Source: an uncultured bacterium
GTDB lineage: Bacteria; Bacillota; Clostridia; Oscillospirales; Butyricicoccaceae
Reading direction: 5' to 3'
Assembly: GCA_905215125.1 (NCBI GenBank)
Contig: CAJMOV010000034.1
Coordinates: 1 to 11,453, forward strand
DNA length: 11,453 nucleotides
A program made the translations under genes and the position numbers. Below, in pieces: positions 1-5,862 of this stretch. The first letter of the stretch is position 1, and each line of letters starts with the position of its first letter. Below the pieces are notes generated by a model. That model was given only the letters and a program-made list of their open reading frames with translations, had not been told where the DNA came from and ran no database searches.

Positions 1-9
1 ATGTTTCTG

Positions 10-561
10 TCAAGGGGTGCAAAACTCCTTGGCTGGAGCATTTTTTGCTGCACGCCATGCATTTAGAATGGCGTCGGCTGCGCCCTGCGCATCGGTATGC
101 GAAGTATCTATCGCAATACCGCGTATATCCTTTTCAAACGCCCGCAGGCACCGTTCGATCTGTTGTTCCGGCCAGGATCCCAGGGGCTCTCCGCGTTTTA
201 GCAGCCGTTCGGCGATACTTTGGCGCGATGCCGTCAGAATGAAGTGCAGCAGCTCTGCGCCGTCCGCCTCCAGCCGTAAAATAATATCACGGTAGCAGCG
301 CACATCAGCAATGGTCATGGGGATGATAAGATCGCCGTCATAGGTGTCGTACAGGTATCGGATGATATCGTAGTTGATGTATCGCCAGACGGGGATGTCC
401 TGAAAGTCGCCCTTGCGCTTCATTTCCCGCGGAAAGATGTGCCACAGAAAATACCCGACCTGCTCTGGATCGTAGATGTGCGAACGGGGCAGATAACCGT
501 GCAGGATTTCAGCCGTCGTGCTTTTTCCAACACCAAAGCTGCCGTTTAGCCAAAGGATCAT
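10..561 (-). CDS. TmrB-like P-loop ATPase / small-molecule kinase-like protein
   Basis: A complete 183-residue protein that starts at the ATG read from 561 and stops at TGA (10-12). A Walker A loop lies at the very N-terminus (G7-SFGVGK-S14-T15). It is followed by features typical of TmrB, the Bacillus tunicamycin-resistance protein: WLNGSFG at the start, YDPEQVGYFLW near residue 30, a DFQDIPVWRYINY stretch near residue 55, and IIPMTI near residue 80. TmrB is about 197 residues, so the length fits. The family resembles nucleotide and adenylylsulfate kinases. TmrB itself binds ATP and is linked to tunicamycin tolerance, but most homologues have unknown substrates and resistance should not be assumed here. 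The gene lies 6 bp downstream of the M20D peptidase gene and is probably cotranscribed with it. No strong Shine-Dalgarno is visible, which suggests translational coupling. No terminator is visible before the window edge. Confident of the family, not of the substrate. Confidence 0.85.
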   Translation of the reverse strand: MILWLNGSFGVGKSTTAEILHGYLPRSHIYDPEQVGYFLWHIFPREMKRKGDFQDIPVWRYINYDIIRYLYDTYDGDLIIPMTIADVRCYRDIILRLEADGAELLHFILTASRQSIAERLLKRGEPLGSWPEQQIERCLRAFEKDIRGIAIDTSHTDAQGAADAILNAWRAAKNAPAKEFCTP

Positions 562-567
562 AGAAGT

Positions 568-1677
568 TTACCGCGCGAAACGCTCGAGCAGGGCGATAAA
601 GGCGCGGACGCCGACGTCCATCAGGCTTTCGTCAAAATCAAAGCGGTTGTTGTGCAGCGAAGGCACGTCGCCCAGACCCAGAAAGCCAAAGACGCCAGGC
701 ACGCGCAGCTGGTATTCGGAAAAGTCTTCGCTAATGACGGTCTTTTCCGCCTCGAGCACCTCGATGCCTGCCTGCTCAAGCGCCTGCTTGTACTGCGCCG
801 TCAGCTCGGGATCATTGGTGACAGTGGGATACCCCTCGGTGATATCAATTTCGGTTCTGGTACCGTACAGGGCATCGGTTTCGGCTGCCACGGAACGGAT
901 TTTGGCGGCCAGCATGTCAAAAACGTCCGAGGAAAAGGCGCGCACACTGCCGCATACCTGCGCCGTTTCACAGACGATATTGCCGGCGTCCCCTGCCCGG
1001 AAGGTGCCGAAGTGCATCAGGTATTCGGTACCCGGCGCAATCTCCTCCCGCTTGAAGCGGTTGAGACGCGACACGATATCGGCCGCCGCCGCCAGCGCGT
1101 CGACGCCCAGCTCGGGGCGGGCGCAGTGGGCGCTTTTGCCATGCACGGTCAGCGTCATTTCCGACGCTTTGGCCATCAGCGGGCCGGGACGGGTGCAGAT
1201 GGCGCCAGCCTTGGCCTTGGGCCAGACGTGCAGGCCGAATACGCACCGGACGCGGCGCCTTTCCAGCACCCCTGTCTCACAGATGGGCCTGGCGCCGCCA
1301 ATGGTTTCCTCTGACGGCTGGAAGATGAGCAGGATATTTTTACGGTAGTCCCCCCTGTGCCCGGCGATGTGATCGGCAAGGCCGAGCAGCATGGCCATAT
1401 GCGCGTCATGCCCGCAGGCATGCATACATCCGTTTTGCGAGGCAAAGGGCAGCCCGGTCTCCTCGGCAATGGGCAGCGCGTCAATGTCGGCGCGAAAGGC
1501 GATGGTTTCGTCGCCGCCGTTGTCGAAAAACGCCAGGCTGCCCGTTCCGACGACCCGCTCGACCTCGCAGCCCAGTCCGGACAGGTGGCGGGCGATGTAT
1601 TCTCCTGTTTTGTCTTCACGGCGGGCTGTTTCGGGCATGGCATGCAGGGCGCGGCGATAGGCGATAATATTCTCCAT
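568..1677 (-). CDS. M20D-family amidohydrolase, candidate N-acetyl-diaminopimelate deacetylase
   Basis: A 369-residue zinc/manganese-type amidohydrolase of the M20D group (hippurate hydrolase, IAA-amino-acid hydrolase, YkuR/DapL). Visible motifs are FRADIDALP (61-69), MHACGHDAHM (85-94), PSEE (121-124), GLHVWP (149-154) and LHNNRFDFDE (341-350). Together they supply the expected metal and catalytic residues C88, H90, E123/E124, H150 and H342. The reading frame is open upstream to an ATG at 1698, but the start at 1677 is chosen because a perfect AGGAGG lies 8 bases before it. No signal peptide is visible, so the enzyme is cytosolic. It is transcribed divergently from lysC-dapA-dapB-dapH. DapH makes an N-acetylated intermediate that must later be deacetylated by an M20D enzyme (DapL, YkuR in Bacillus), and this gene could be that enzyme. 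M20D members are hard to tell apart by sequence, so a general N-acyl-amino-acid hydrolase remains possible. Confidence 0.88.
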   Translation of the reverse strand: MENIIAYRRALHAMPETARREDKTGEYIARHLSGLGCEVERVVGTGSLAFFDNGGDETIAFRADIDALPIAEETGLPFASQNGCMHACGHDAHMAMLLGLADHIAGHRGDYRKNILLIFQPSEETIGGARPICETGVLERRRVRCVFGLHVWPKAKAGAICTRPGPLMAKASEMTLTVHGKSAHCARPELGVDALAAAADIVSRLNRFKREEIAPGTEYLMHFGTFRAGDAGNIVCETAQVCGSVRAFSSDVFDMLAAKIRSVAAETDALYGTRTEIDITEGYPTVTNDPELTAQYKQALEQAGIEVLEAEKTVISEDFSEYQLRVPGVFGFLGLGDVPSLHNNRFDFDESLMDVGVRAFIALLERFAR

Positions 1678-1685
1678 AGGGGTGA

Positions 1686-1691
1686 CCTCCT
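1686..1691 (-). promoter_or_regulatory. Ribosome binding site that fixes the M20D start
   Basis: The minus strand reads AGGAGG, then eight bases, then the ATG at 1677. This favours a 369-residue protein over a version extended seven residues to the ATG at 1698, which would lie upstream of this Shine-Dalgarno. Confidence 0.85.
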
Positions 1692-1720
1692 CAATCACTT
1701 TTCATAAAGCTGCACTTCAG

Positions 1721-1748
1721 ATTATACACTTTTAACAGCATTTTGCAA
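1721..1748 (-). promoter_or_regulatory. Sigma-A-type promoter for the M20D/TmrB-like operon
   Basis: On the minus strand a -35 box TTGCAA (1743-1748) is followed by a 16-base spacer and a perfect -10 box TATAAT (1721-1726). Transcription would begin near 1714, about 37 bases before the M20D start codon. The box lies in an AT-rich stretch and is back-to-back with the lysC promoter, with about 30 bp between the two -35 boxes. Confidence 0.7.
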
Positions 1749-1777
1749 GATTTTGTACGCTTTTAGCCAATAAACGG

Positions 1778-1806
1778 TTTACAAGCGGGGGCGGACGTGG
1801 TATCAT
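1778..1806 (+). promoter_or_regulatory. Sigma-A-type promoter for the lysC-dapABH operon
   Basis: A -35 box TTTACA (1778-1783), a 17-base spacer and a -10 box TATCAT (1801-1806) give five of six matches at each element. Transcription would start near 1812-1814. That places the first bases of the lysine aptamer (GATAG at 1817) practically at the transcript 5' end and leaves a leader of about 275 nt before lysC. Confidence 0.75.
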
Positions 1807-1811
1807 GTGAG

Positions 1812-1984
1812 CGATTGATAGAGGCGCGGAACGAATGAGTCGCCACCCGAGCCGGCAGGCTTTGACGGTGGCAAAAGGTCAATCCGCCGAACTGCGCGCG
1901 CAGGCATGCGCGGGCGGTGGGCCTGCGGTCAACAGCCGCAGGACTGTCTGCAATATTTTTGCAGTTGTGCTATCTACCTCCGCT
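1812..1984 (+). promoter_or_regulatory. Lysine riboswitch (L-box) aptamer
   Basis: The leader carries the conserved lysine-aptamer core. GATAG (1817-1821) pairs with CTATC (1970-1974) as P1, and GAGGCGCGGA (1821-1830) follows. A P2-region hairpin has CGCCACC near 1841 pairing with GGTGGC near 1866-1871. CCGCC (1884-1888) pairs with GGCGG (1913-1917) in P3 and contains the invariant GCCGAA (1886-1891). P4 is CCTGCGG (1922-1928) with CCGCAGG (1936-1942). The conserved GGACTGTC lies at 1941-1948. P5 is CTGCAA (1948-1953) with TTGCAG (1959-1964). The layout matches the Bacillus lysC leader closely. Known members bind free lysine and lower expression of lysine-synthesis genes. Its position directly upstream of aspartokinase agrees. 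I could not fold it computationally, and the P2-P3 loop contact was not identified. Confidence 0.93.
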
Positions 1985-1993
1985 GAACATAGG

Positions 1994-2033
1994 GGCTGGT
2001 AAGGGCATTTCTGCTGCTCTTCCGGCCTTTTTT
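1994..2033 (+). terminator. Intrinsic terminator of the lysine riboswitch (expression platform)
   Basis: GGCTGG (1994-1999), a single bulged T and AAGGGCA (2001-2007) pair with TGCTCTT (2015-2021) and CCGGCC (2022-2027) around a seven-base loop, and six T follow (2028-2033). It sits after the aptamer and 54 bp before the lysC start, so it should act as the lysine-induced OFF switch. A possible competing helix is TACCTCC (1975-1981), just 3' of P1, with GGG plus GGTA (1993-2001, two bases bulged). That pairing would destroy the 5' arm of the terminator. The antiterminator is inference; the terminator itself is clear. Confidence 0.88.
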
Positions 2034-2087
2034 GGTGACCCGGGAGAAGCTTGAATCGGGCCGCATAAGGTCCAGGAGGCAGAAAAC

Positions 2088-3290
2088 ATGAGAATGGTAC
2101 ACAAGTACGGCGGCAGCTCGGTGGCCACGATCGAGCAGATCCGGGCCATCGCCCGGCATATTGCCGATCTGCGGGCGCAAGGGCATGAGCTGGTCGTCGT
2201 ATGCAGCGCCATGGGCAAGACGACCAACGGTCTGATTGCCATGGCGCAGCAAATCACCCCCACGCCCAGCAAGCGCGAGCTGGACGCGCTGATGTCGACG
2301 GGCGAAATCCAGACGGTCACACTGATGGCTATGGCCCTGCACAGCCTGGGCTGCGATGCCGTTTCCATGACAGGCTCGCAATCAGGCTTTATCACAAACG
2401 ATGTGCATTCGCGCGCGTTTATTAAGGAAGTGAAGGCCGAGCGCATCGAGCAGTGCCTGCGGGAAGGCAAGGTCGGCGTCGCCGCTGGCTTCCAGGGCGT
2501 CACTGAGGGAGGGGACATCACCACCCTTGGTCGCGGCGGATCGGACACCACTGCCGTCGCTTTAGCCGCCGCGCTGGGCTGCAGCTGCGATATCTACACC
2601 GACGTTGACGCCGTCTATACCGTCGATCCCCGGCTTTACCCGGCGGCAAAGCCGCTTGCGCGCATCTCCTATGAGGAAATGATGGAAATGTCCGCCCACG
2701 GCGCCGGCGTTCTGGAAACGCGCTGCGTCGAGCTGGCGAAAAAATACGGAGTCGAGCTTTACGTCGGCCGCACACTGGAAACGGAAAGAAAGGGAACCAC
2801 CGTTATGTCACAGGAAAAAATCCTATTTGAAGATATGCCTATCACCGGCATCAGCATCAAGGACAACTGCACCATCGTCTCTTTCGCGCCGATGGACTAT
2901 GCGCCGGAAAAGGTTTCGGCCATTTTTGATATCATCGCACAGAATCACATCAACCTGGATATCATCAACCAGAATATCCTGGGGGACAAAATCGCCTTTT
3001 CCTTCAGCTGTCCCGACGCCCAGGCGGAAGAGCTGCGCGCCGCGCTGGCCAAATCCCCCCATCACCAGGGCTGCCAGCCCGACATTCACAGCGGGTACAC
3101 CCAGATAAGCGTCGTCGGCGTCGGCATGGCGACGCACACCGGCGTCGCTTCCCGCGTGTTTGGCGTTTTGGCCCGCGCAGGCATACCTTATTATCAGATA
3201 ACGACGTCGGAAATTTCTATTTCCTTCACCATTGACCCAGCCAACAAAGGCAAAGCGGTGGCAGCGCTGGGCGAAGCCTTCGACCTGTAG
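2088..3290 (+). CDS. lysC: Aspartate kinase (aspartokinase)
   Basis: A full-length 400-residue aspartokinase, which makes aspartyl-phosphate from aspartate and ATP at the head of the lysine, diaminopimelate, threonine and methionine pathways. The N-terminal amino-acid-kinase domain shows KYGGSSV (6-12), TTLGRGGSDTTA (145-156) and TDVDAVYTVDPR (171-182). Two ACT regulatory domains fill roughly residues 255-400, ending in the typical TSEISISFTID stretch. Length and layout match the monofunctional Bacillus-type enzymes, which are usually feedback-inhibited by an aspartate-family amino acid. The start is supported by AGGAGG (2074-2079) eight bases upstream. It is the first gene of the lysC-dapA-dapB-dapH operon and lies directly behind the lysine riboswitch. 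An in-frame ATG at residue 240 could start a separate beta subunit, as in Bacillus aspartokinase II. Which amino acid inhibits the enzyme cannot be read from sequence alone. Confidence 0.97.
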   Translation: MRMVHKYGGSSVATIEQIRAIARHIADLRAQGHELVVVCSAMGKTTNGLIAMAQQITPTPSKRELDALMSTGEIQTVTLMAMALHSLGCDAVSMTGSQSGFITNDVHSRAFIKEVKAERIEQCLREGKVGVAAGFQGVTEGGDITTLGRGGSDTTAVALAAALGCSCDIYTDVDAVYTVDPRLYPAAKPLARISYEEMMEMSAHGAGVLETRCVELAKKYGVELYVGRTLETERKGTTVMSQEKILFEDMPITGISIKDNCTIVSFAPMDYAPEKVSAIFDIIAQNHINLDIINQNILGDKIAFSFSCPDAQAEELRAALAKSPHHQGCQPDIHSGYTQISVVGVGMATHTGVASRVFGVLARAGIPYYQITTSEISISFTIDPANKGKAVAALGEAFDL

Positions 3291-3334
3291 CTTCTCTCCC
3301 CGCTGTCAGTCCCATCAAAAAGGAGGAGTTTTTC

Positions 3335-4222
3335 ATGCAAAAGCCCATTCGCACCTTCAGCGGATCCCTGGTCGCCCTGATTACCCCCTTTGACGCGCAG
3401 GGCGCCGTCGATTTCGCCACGCTGGACAAACTGGTCGACTTCCACCTGGAAAACGGCACCGACGGCATCGTCGCCCTCGGCACCACGGCTGAAACCCCGA
3501 CCCTGAGCGACGAAGAAAAGAACGCCATTGCAAAGCGCGTCATCGACCGCGTCGGCGGACGTATCCCCGTTATCGTCGGCGCAGGCTCCAACAACACCCT
3601 GCACGCCTGCGAACTGGCACGCCGCTATGAGGCGATGGGGGCCGATGGGCTGCTCGTCGTCACCCCGTATTACAACAAGGCCAACAAAAGCGGCATGCGC
3701 GCACACTTTGAAACCATCGCCGCGGCGACAAATCTGCCCATCATCCTTTATAACGTGCCCGGCCGCACCGGCTGCTCCATTTCTATCGACGTGCTGACCG
3801 AGCTGGCCCGCGTGCCCAACATCGTTGGCATCAAGGAAGCAAGCGGGGATATTTCCTACGTCGCGCAGTGCGCCCGGCTGGTTAACGACGGCTTCTGCCT
3901 GCTGTCCGGCAATGACGACAGCATCGTCCCCCTGCTTTCCCTCGGCGGCAGCGGCGTCATTTCCGTGCTGGCCAACGTCGCGCCCCGGCAGACCCATGAC
4001 ATGGTGCAGAGCTTCCTGGACGGCGACGTCGCGCGCGCGCGGGCGCTGCAGCTTGACCTGCTGCCCCTTGTGAACGCGCTGTTTATCGAAACCAACCCCG
4101 TTCCCATCAAGGCGGCCGTCAGTTTGCTGGGCTATTCGGCCGGCGAATGCCGCCTGCCCCTTGGCCCCATGGCGGTAAGCAGCATGGAAGCCCTTAAAAA
4201 GCAGATGGACATCCTGGCCTGA
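3335..4222 (+). CDS. dapA: 4-hydroxy-tetrahydrodipicolinate synthase
   Basis: A 295-residue (beta/alpha)8 lyase that condenses pyruvate with aspartate-semialdehyde, the committed step to diaminopimelate and lysine. Visible features are the N-terminal VALITPFD (13-20), GTTAE (49-53), VVTPYYNK (108-115), YNVPGRTG (139-146) with catalytic Y139 and R144, and the Schiff-base lysine K167 in VGIKEASGD. The usual signature is GTTGE; here alanine replaces that glycine, while both threonines and the glutamate remain, so activity is expected. Length is normal for the family. AGGAGG (3321-3326) lies eight bases before the ATG, and the gap from lysC is 44 bp with no terminator. Aldolases of the same superfamily (N-acetylneuraminate lyase, KDG aldolase) are excluded mainly by the match to DapA motifs and by the operon context. 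Confidence 0.97.
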   Translation: MQKPIRTFSGSLVALITPFDAQGAVDFATLDKLVDFHLENGTDGIVALGTTAETPTLSDEEKNAIAKRVIDRVGGRIPVIVGAGSNNTLHACELARRYEAMGADGLLVVTPYYNKANKSGMRAHFETIAAATNLPIILYNVPGRTGCSISIDVLTELARVPNIVGIKEASGDISYVAQCARLVNDGFCLLSGNDDSIVPLLSLGGSGVISVLANVAPRQTHDMVQSFLDGDVARARALQLDLLPLVNALFIETNPVPIKAAVSLLGYSAGECRLPLGPMAVSSMEALKKQMDILA

Positions 4223-4246
4223 CAGGGCCTGTAAGGAAGTAGAAAT

Positions 4247-4990
4247 ATGAAAAAACGTGTAGCCCTCATCGGGTACGGAGCGATGGGGAGGATGGTGGAG
4301 GAAGGGCTTGCAAAGCATGACGAGCTGACGCTGTGCGGCATCGTCGACCCTTTTGCAGGTTCCCCCTGTCTGCCTGCGCTCGACGCTTTGGAGACGCCGC
4401 CCGACGTCATTGTCGATTTTTCCCACCCCAAAAGCCTGCCCATGATAGCGGAATATGTGAAGGCGCACGGCACGGCCGCCGTTTTGTGCACCACAGGATA
4501 TTCTGACCGGGAGGAAGCAGAGGTCAGGGCGCTGGCGGAAAAGGCACCCATCCTGCGCGCCAGCAACATGTCGCTGGGCGTCTGCGTCATGCAGCGGGTG
4601 CTCAAAATGATTGCGCCGGCTTTACAGGGTTATGACATTGAGATCATCGAGAAGCACCACAATAAAAAAATCGACGCCCCGTCGGGCACGGCCCTCGCCC
4701 TGGCGCAGGTCATTGAGAGCTGTGGCAGCTATAAGGAGGTGCACGGACGCGACGGCGTCGCGCCCCGTAAGGCGGGGGAGATCGGCATCCACGCCGTGCG
4801 CGGCGGTACCATCGTCGGCGAGCATGAAGTGATTTTCGCCGGACAGGACGAGGTGCTGACCATCACCCATACCGCACAGTCCAAGCGGCTGTTTGTCGGC
4901 GGGGCGCTGCGCGCCGCCGCTTTCCTGGCTGGCGCGCCCAAAGGGCTTTACACCATGGAAGACGCTTTATTTAAAGGAGACGAGCAATGA
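4247..4990 (+). CDS. dapB: 4-hydroxy-tetrahydrodipicolinate reductase
   Basis: A 247-residue NAD(P)H-dependent reductase that produces tetrahydrodipicolinate from the DapA product. The N-terminal Rossmann loop is GYGAMGR (9-15). The family signature EIIEKHHNKKIDAPSGTA (132-149) holds catalytic H137 and K141, matching the His/Lys pair of the E. coli enzyme. The C-terminal segment GGTIVGEHEVIFAG is also typical. The protein is a little shorter than the E. coli enzyme (about 273), as is usual in Firmicutes. An AAGGAAG Shine-Dalgarno precedes the ATG, the gap from dapA is 24 bp, and the stop codon overlaps the dapH start (ATGA), which suggests translational coupling. Confidence 0.97.
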   Translation: MKKRVALIGYGAMGRMVEEGLAKHDELTLCGIVDPFAGSPCLPALDALETPPDVIVDFSHPKSLPMIAEYVKAHGTAAVLCTTGYSDREEAEVRALAEKAPILRASNMSLGVCVMQRVLKMIAPALQGYDIEIIEKHHNKKIDAPSGTALALAQVIESCGSYKEVHGRDGVAPRKAGEIGIHAVRGGTIVGEHEVIFAGQDEVLTITHTAQSKRLFVGGALRAAAFLAGAPKGLYTMEDALFKGDEQ

Positions 4991-5682
4991 ACGCACAGGA
5001 GATCATTGAATATATCCGCACAGCGGATAAAAAGACGCCGGTGCGCGTCACCCTCAGTGAGAAAAAGCCGATTGACTTTCCCGGCTGCACAGTGTTCGGC
5101 AGCGGCAGCCTGAAAATTGTCTGCGGCGAATGGCGCGACATCGAGCCGGTGCTGAACGCCCGCGCCGGCGATATCGAGCAGATGGTCATTGACAGCGACC
5201 GCCGCAACAGCGCCATCCCCCTGCTGGATATCAAAAGCATCAACGCCCGCATCGAGCCGGGCGTCACCATCCGTGAAAGGGTGGAGATCGGCGACAACGC
5301 CGTCATTATGATGGGAGCGGTTATCAACATCGGAGCGGTCATCGGCAGCGGCACCATGATCGACATGGGCGTTGTGCTGGGCGGCCGTGCCACGGTGGGG
5401 AAAAACTGCCATATCGGCGCCGGCACGGTGCTGGCCGGCGTTGTCGAGCCGGCAAGCGCCGTCCCCGTCGTGATTGAGGACGACGTCGTCATCGGGGCCA
5501 ACGCCGTTGTGCTGGAAGGCTGCCGCGTCGGCCAGGGCGCCGTCGTTGCAGCAGGCGCCGTCGTTGTCGACGACGTGCCGCCCGGTGTGGTCGTCGCCGG
5601 CATCCCGGCCCGCGTCATCAAGCGAAAGGATGAGCGCACCATGCAGAAGACGGAAATCGTCGACGCGCTGCGCACCCTGTAA
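4987..5682 (+). CDS. dapH: 2,3,4,5-tetrahydropyridine-2,6-dicarboxylate N-acetyltransferase
   Basis: A 231-residue left-handed beta-helix (hexapeptide-repeat) acetyltransferase that transfers acetyl from acetyl-CoA to tetrahydrodipicolinate. It defines the acetylase branch of diaminopimelate synthesis, as opposed to the succinylase or dehydrogenase branches. Very strong resemblance to Bacillus YkuQ/DapH is visible: DRRNSAIPLLD (71-81), ARIEPG (87-92), VEIGDNAVIMMGA (99-111), GTMIDM (122-127), VVLGGRATVGKNCHIGAG (129-146) and PVVIEDDVVIGANAVVLEG (160-178). The helix ends near residue 210 and a short C-terminal tail follows. The ATG overlaps the dapB stop by four bases, and AAGGAGA lies just upstream. 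It is the last gene of the operon before a terminator. The aminotransferase step that follows is not encoded in this window. Confidence 0.97.
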   Translation: MNAQEIIEYIRTADKKTPVRVTLSEKKPIDFPGCTVFGSGSLKIVCGEWRDIEPVLNARAGDIEQMVIDSDRRNSAIPLLDIKSINARIEPGVTIRERVEIGDNAVIMMGAVINIGAVIGSGTMIDMGVVLGGRATVGKNCHIGAGTVLAGVVEPASAVPVVIEDDVVIGANAVVLEGCRVGQGAVVAAGAVVVDDVPPGVVVAGIPARVIKRKDERTMQKTEIVDALRTL

Positions 5683-5692
5683 ATACCGTTCG

Positions 5693-5722
5693 CGGGGCCT
5701 TCCGACAAAGGCCCCGTTTTTT
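5693..5722 (+). terminator. Terminator of the lysC-dapA-dapB-dapH operon
   Basis: A perfect nine-base-pair stem, CGGGGCCTT (5693-5701) with AAGGCCCCG (5708-5716), has a six-base loop and is followed by six T (5717-5722). It begins 11 bases after the dapH stop codon. Confidence 0.93.
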
Positions 5723-5802
5723 GTGCGCCGGCAGGGCGGCAGTCTTTTGGGGCGCAGGAAAAATGAAGCAGGCGGGATATTTGCATTTTCATAAAATTTT
5801 TT

Positions 5803-5829
5803 GGAACCTTTCGCCGATTTGTCCGTCTA
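5803..5829 (+). promoter_or_regulatory. ECF-sigma-type promoter for the SLH/DHHW gene
   Basis: GGAACC (5803-5808) is followed by CGTCTA (5824-5829), with exactly 16 bases between AAC and CGTC. AAC-N16-CGT is the core signature of promoters read by extracytoplasmic-function sigma factors of Firmicutes (SigW/SigM/SigV-like). No convincing sigma-A pair is seen in the 140 bp between the dapH terminator and the gene. Transcription would begin near 5836, giving a leader of about 27 nt with AGGAGA (5851-5856) before the ATG. Confidence 0.7.
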
Positions 5830-5862
5830 TACGAAGGCAAAGAATCAAAAAGGAGAGTTGTT

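Noticed and set aside
518..1348. Plus-strand open frame of 276 codons opposite the M20D gene
   Set aside because: Low-complexity Ser/Arg/Ala-rich translation antisense to a gene with complete metal-binding motifs.
1831..1948. Dense inverted repeats as a possible mobile-element end or operator
   Set aside because: All of them are explained by helices P2-P4 of the lysine aptamer.
1970..2551. Minus-strand open frame of 193 codons over the lysC leader and gene
   Set aside because: It covers the riboswitch terminator and the lysC kinase domain in antisense, and shows no protein motif.
3194..4468. 424-codon open frame on the minus strand across lysC, dapA and dapB
   Set aside because: It is antisense to three unmistakable dap-pathway genes and its translation shows no recognisable domain. 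Long antisense frames are expected in GC-rich coding sequence.
5763..5862. Small ORF starting at an ATG (5763) between the dapH terminator and the SLH gene
   Set aside because: It runs through the ECF-type promoter and into the next gene's ribosome site, so it would not be on that transcript. Its translation has no recognisable feature.
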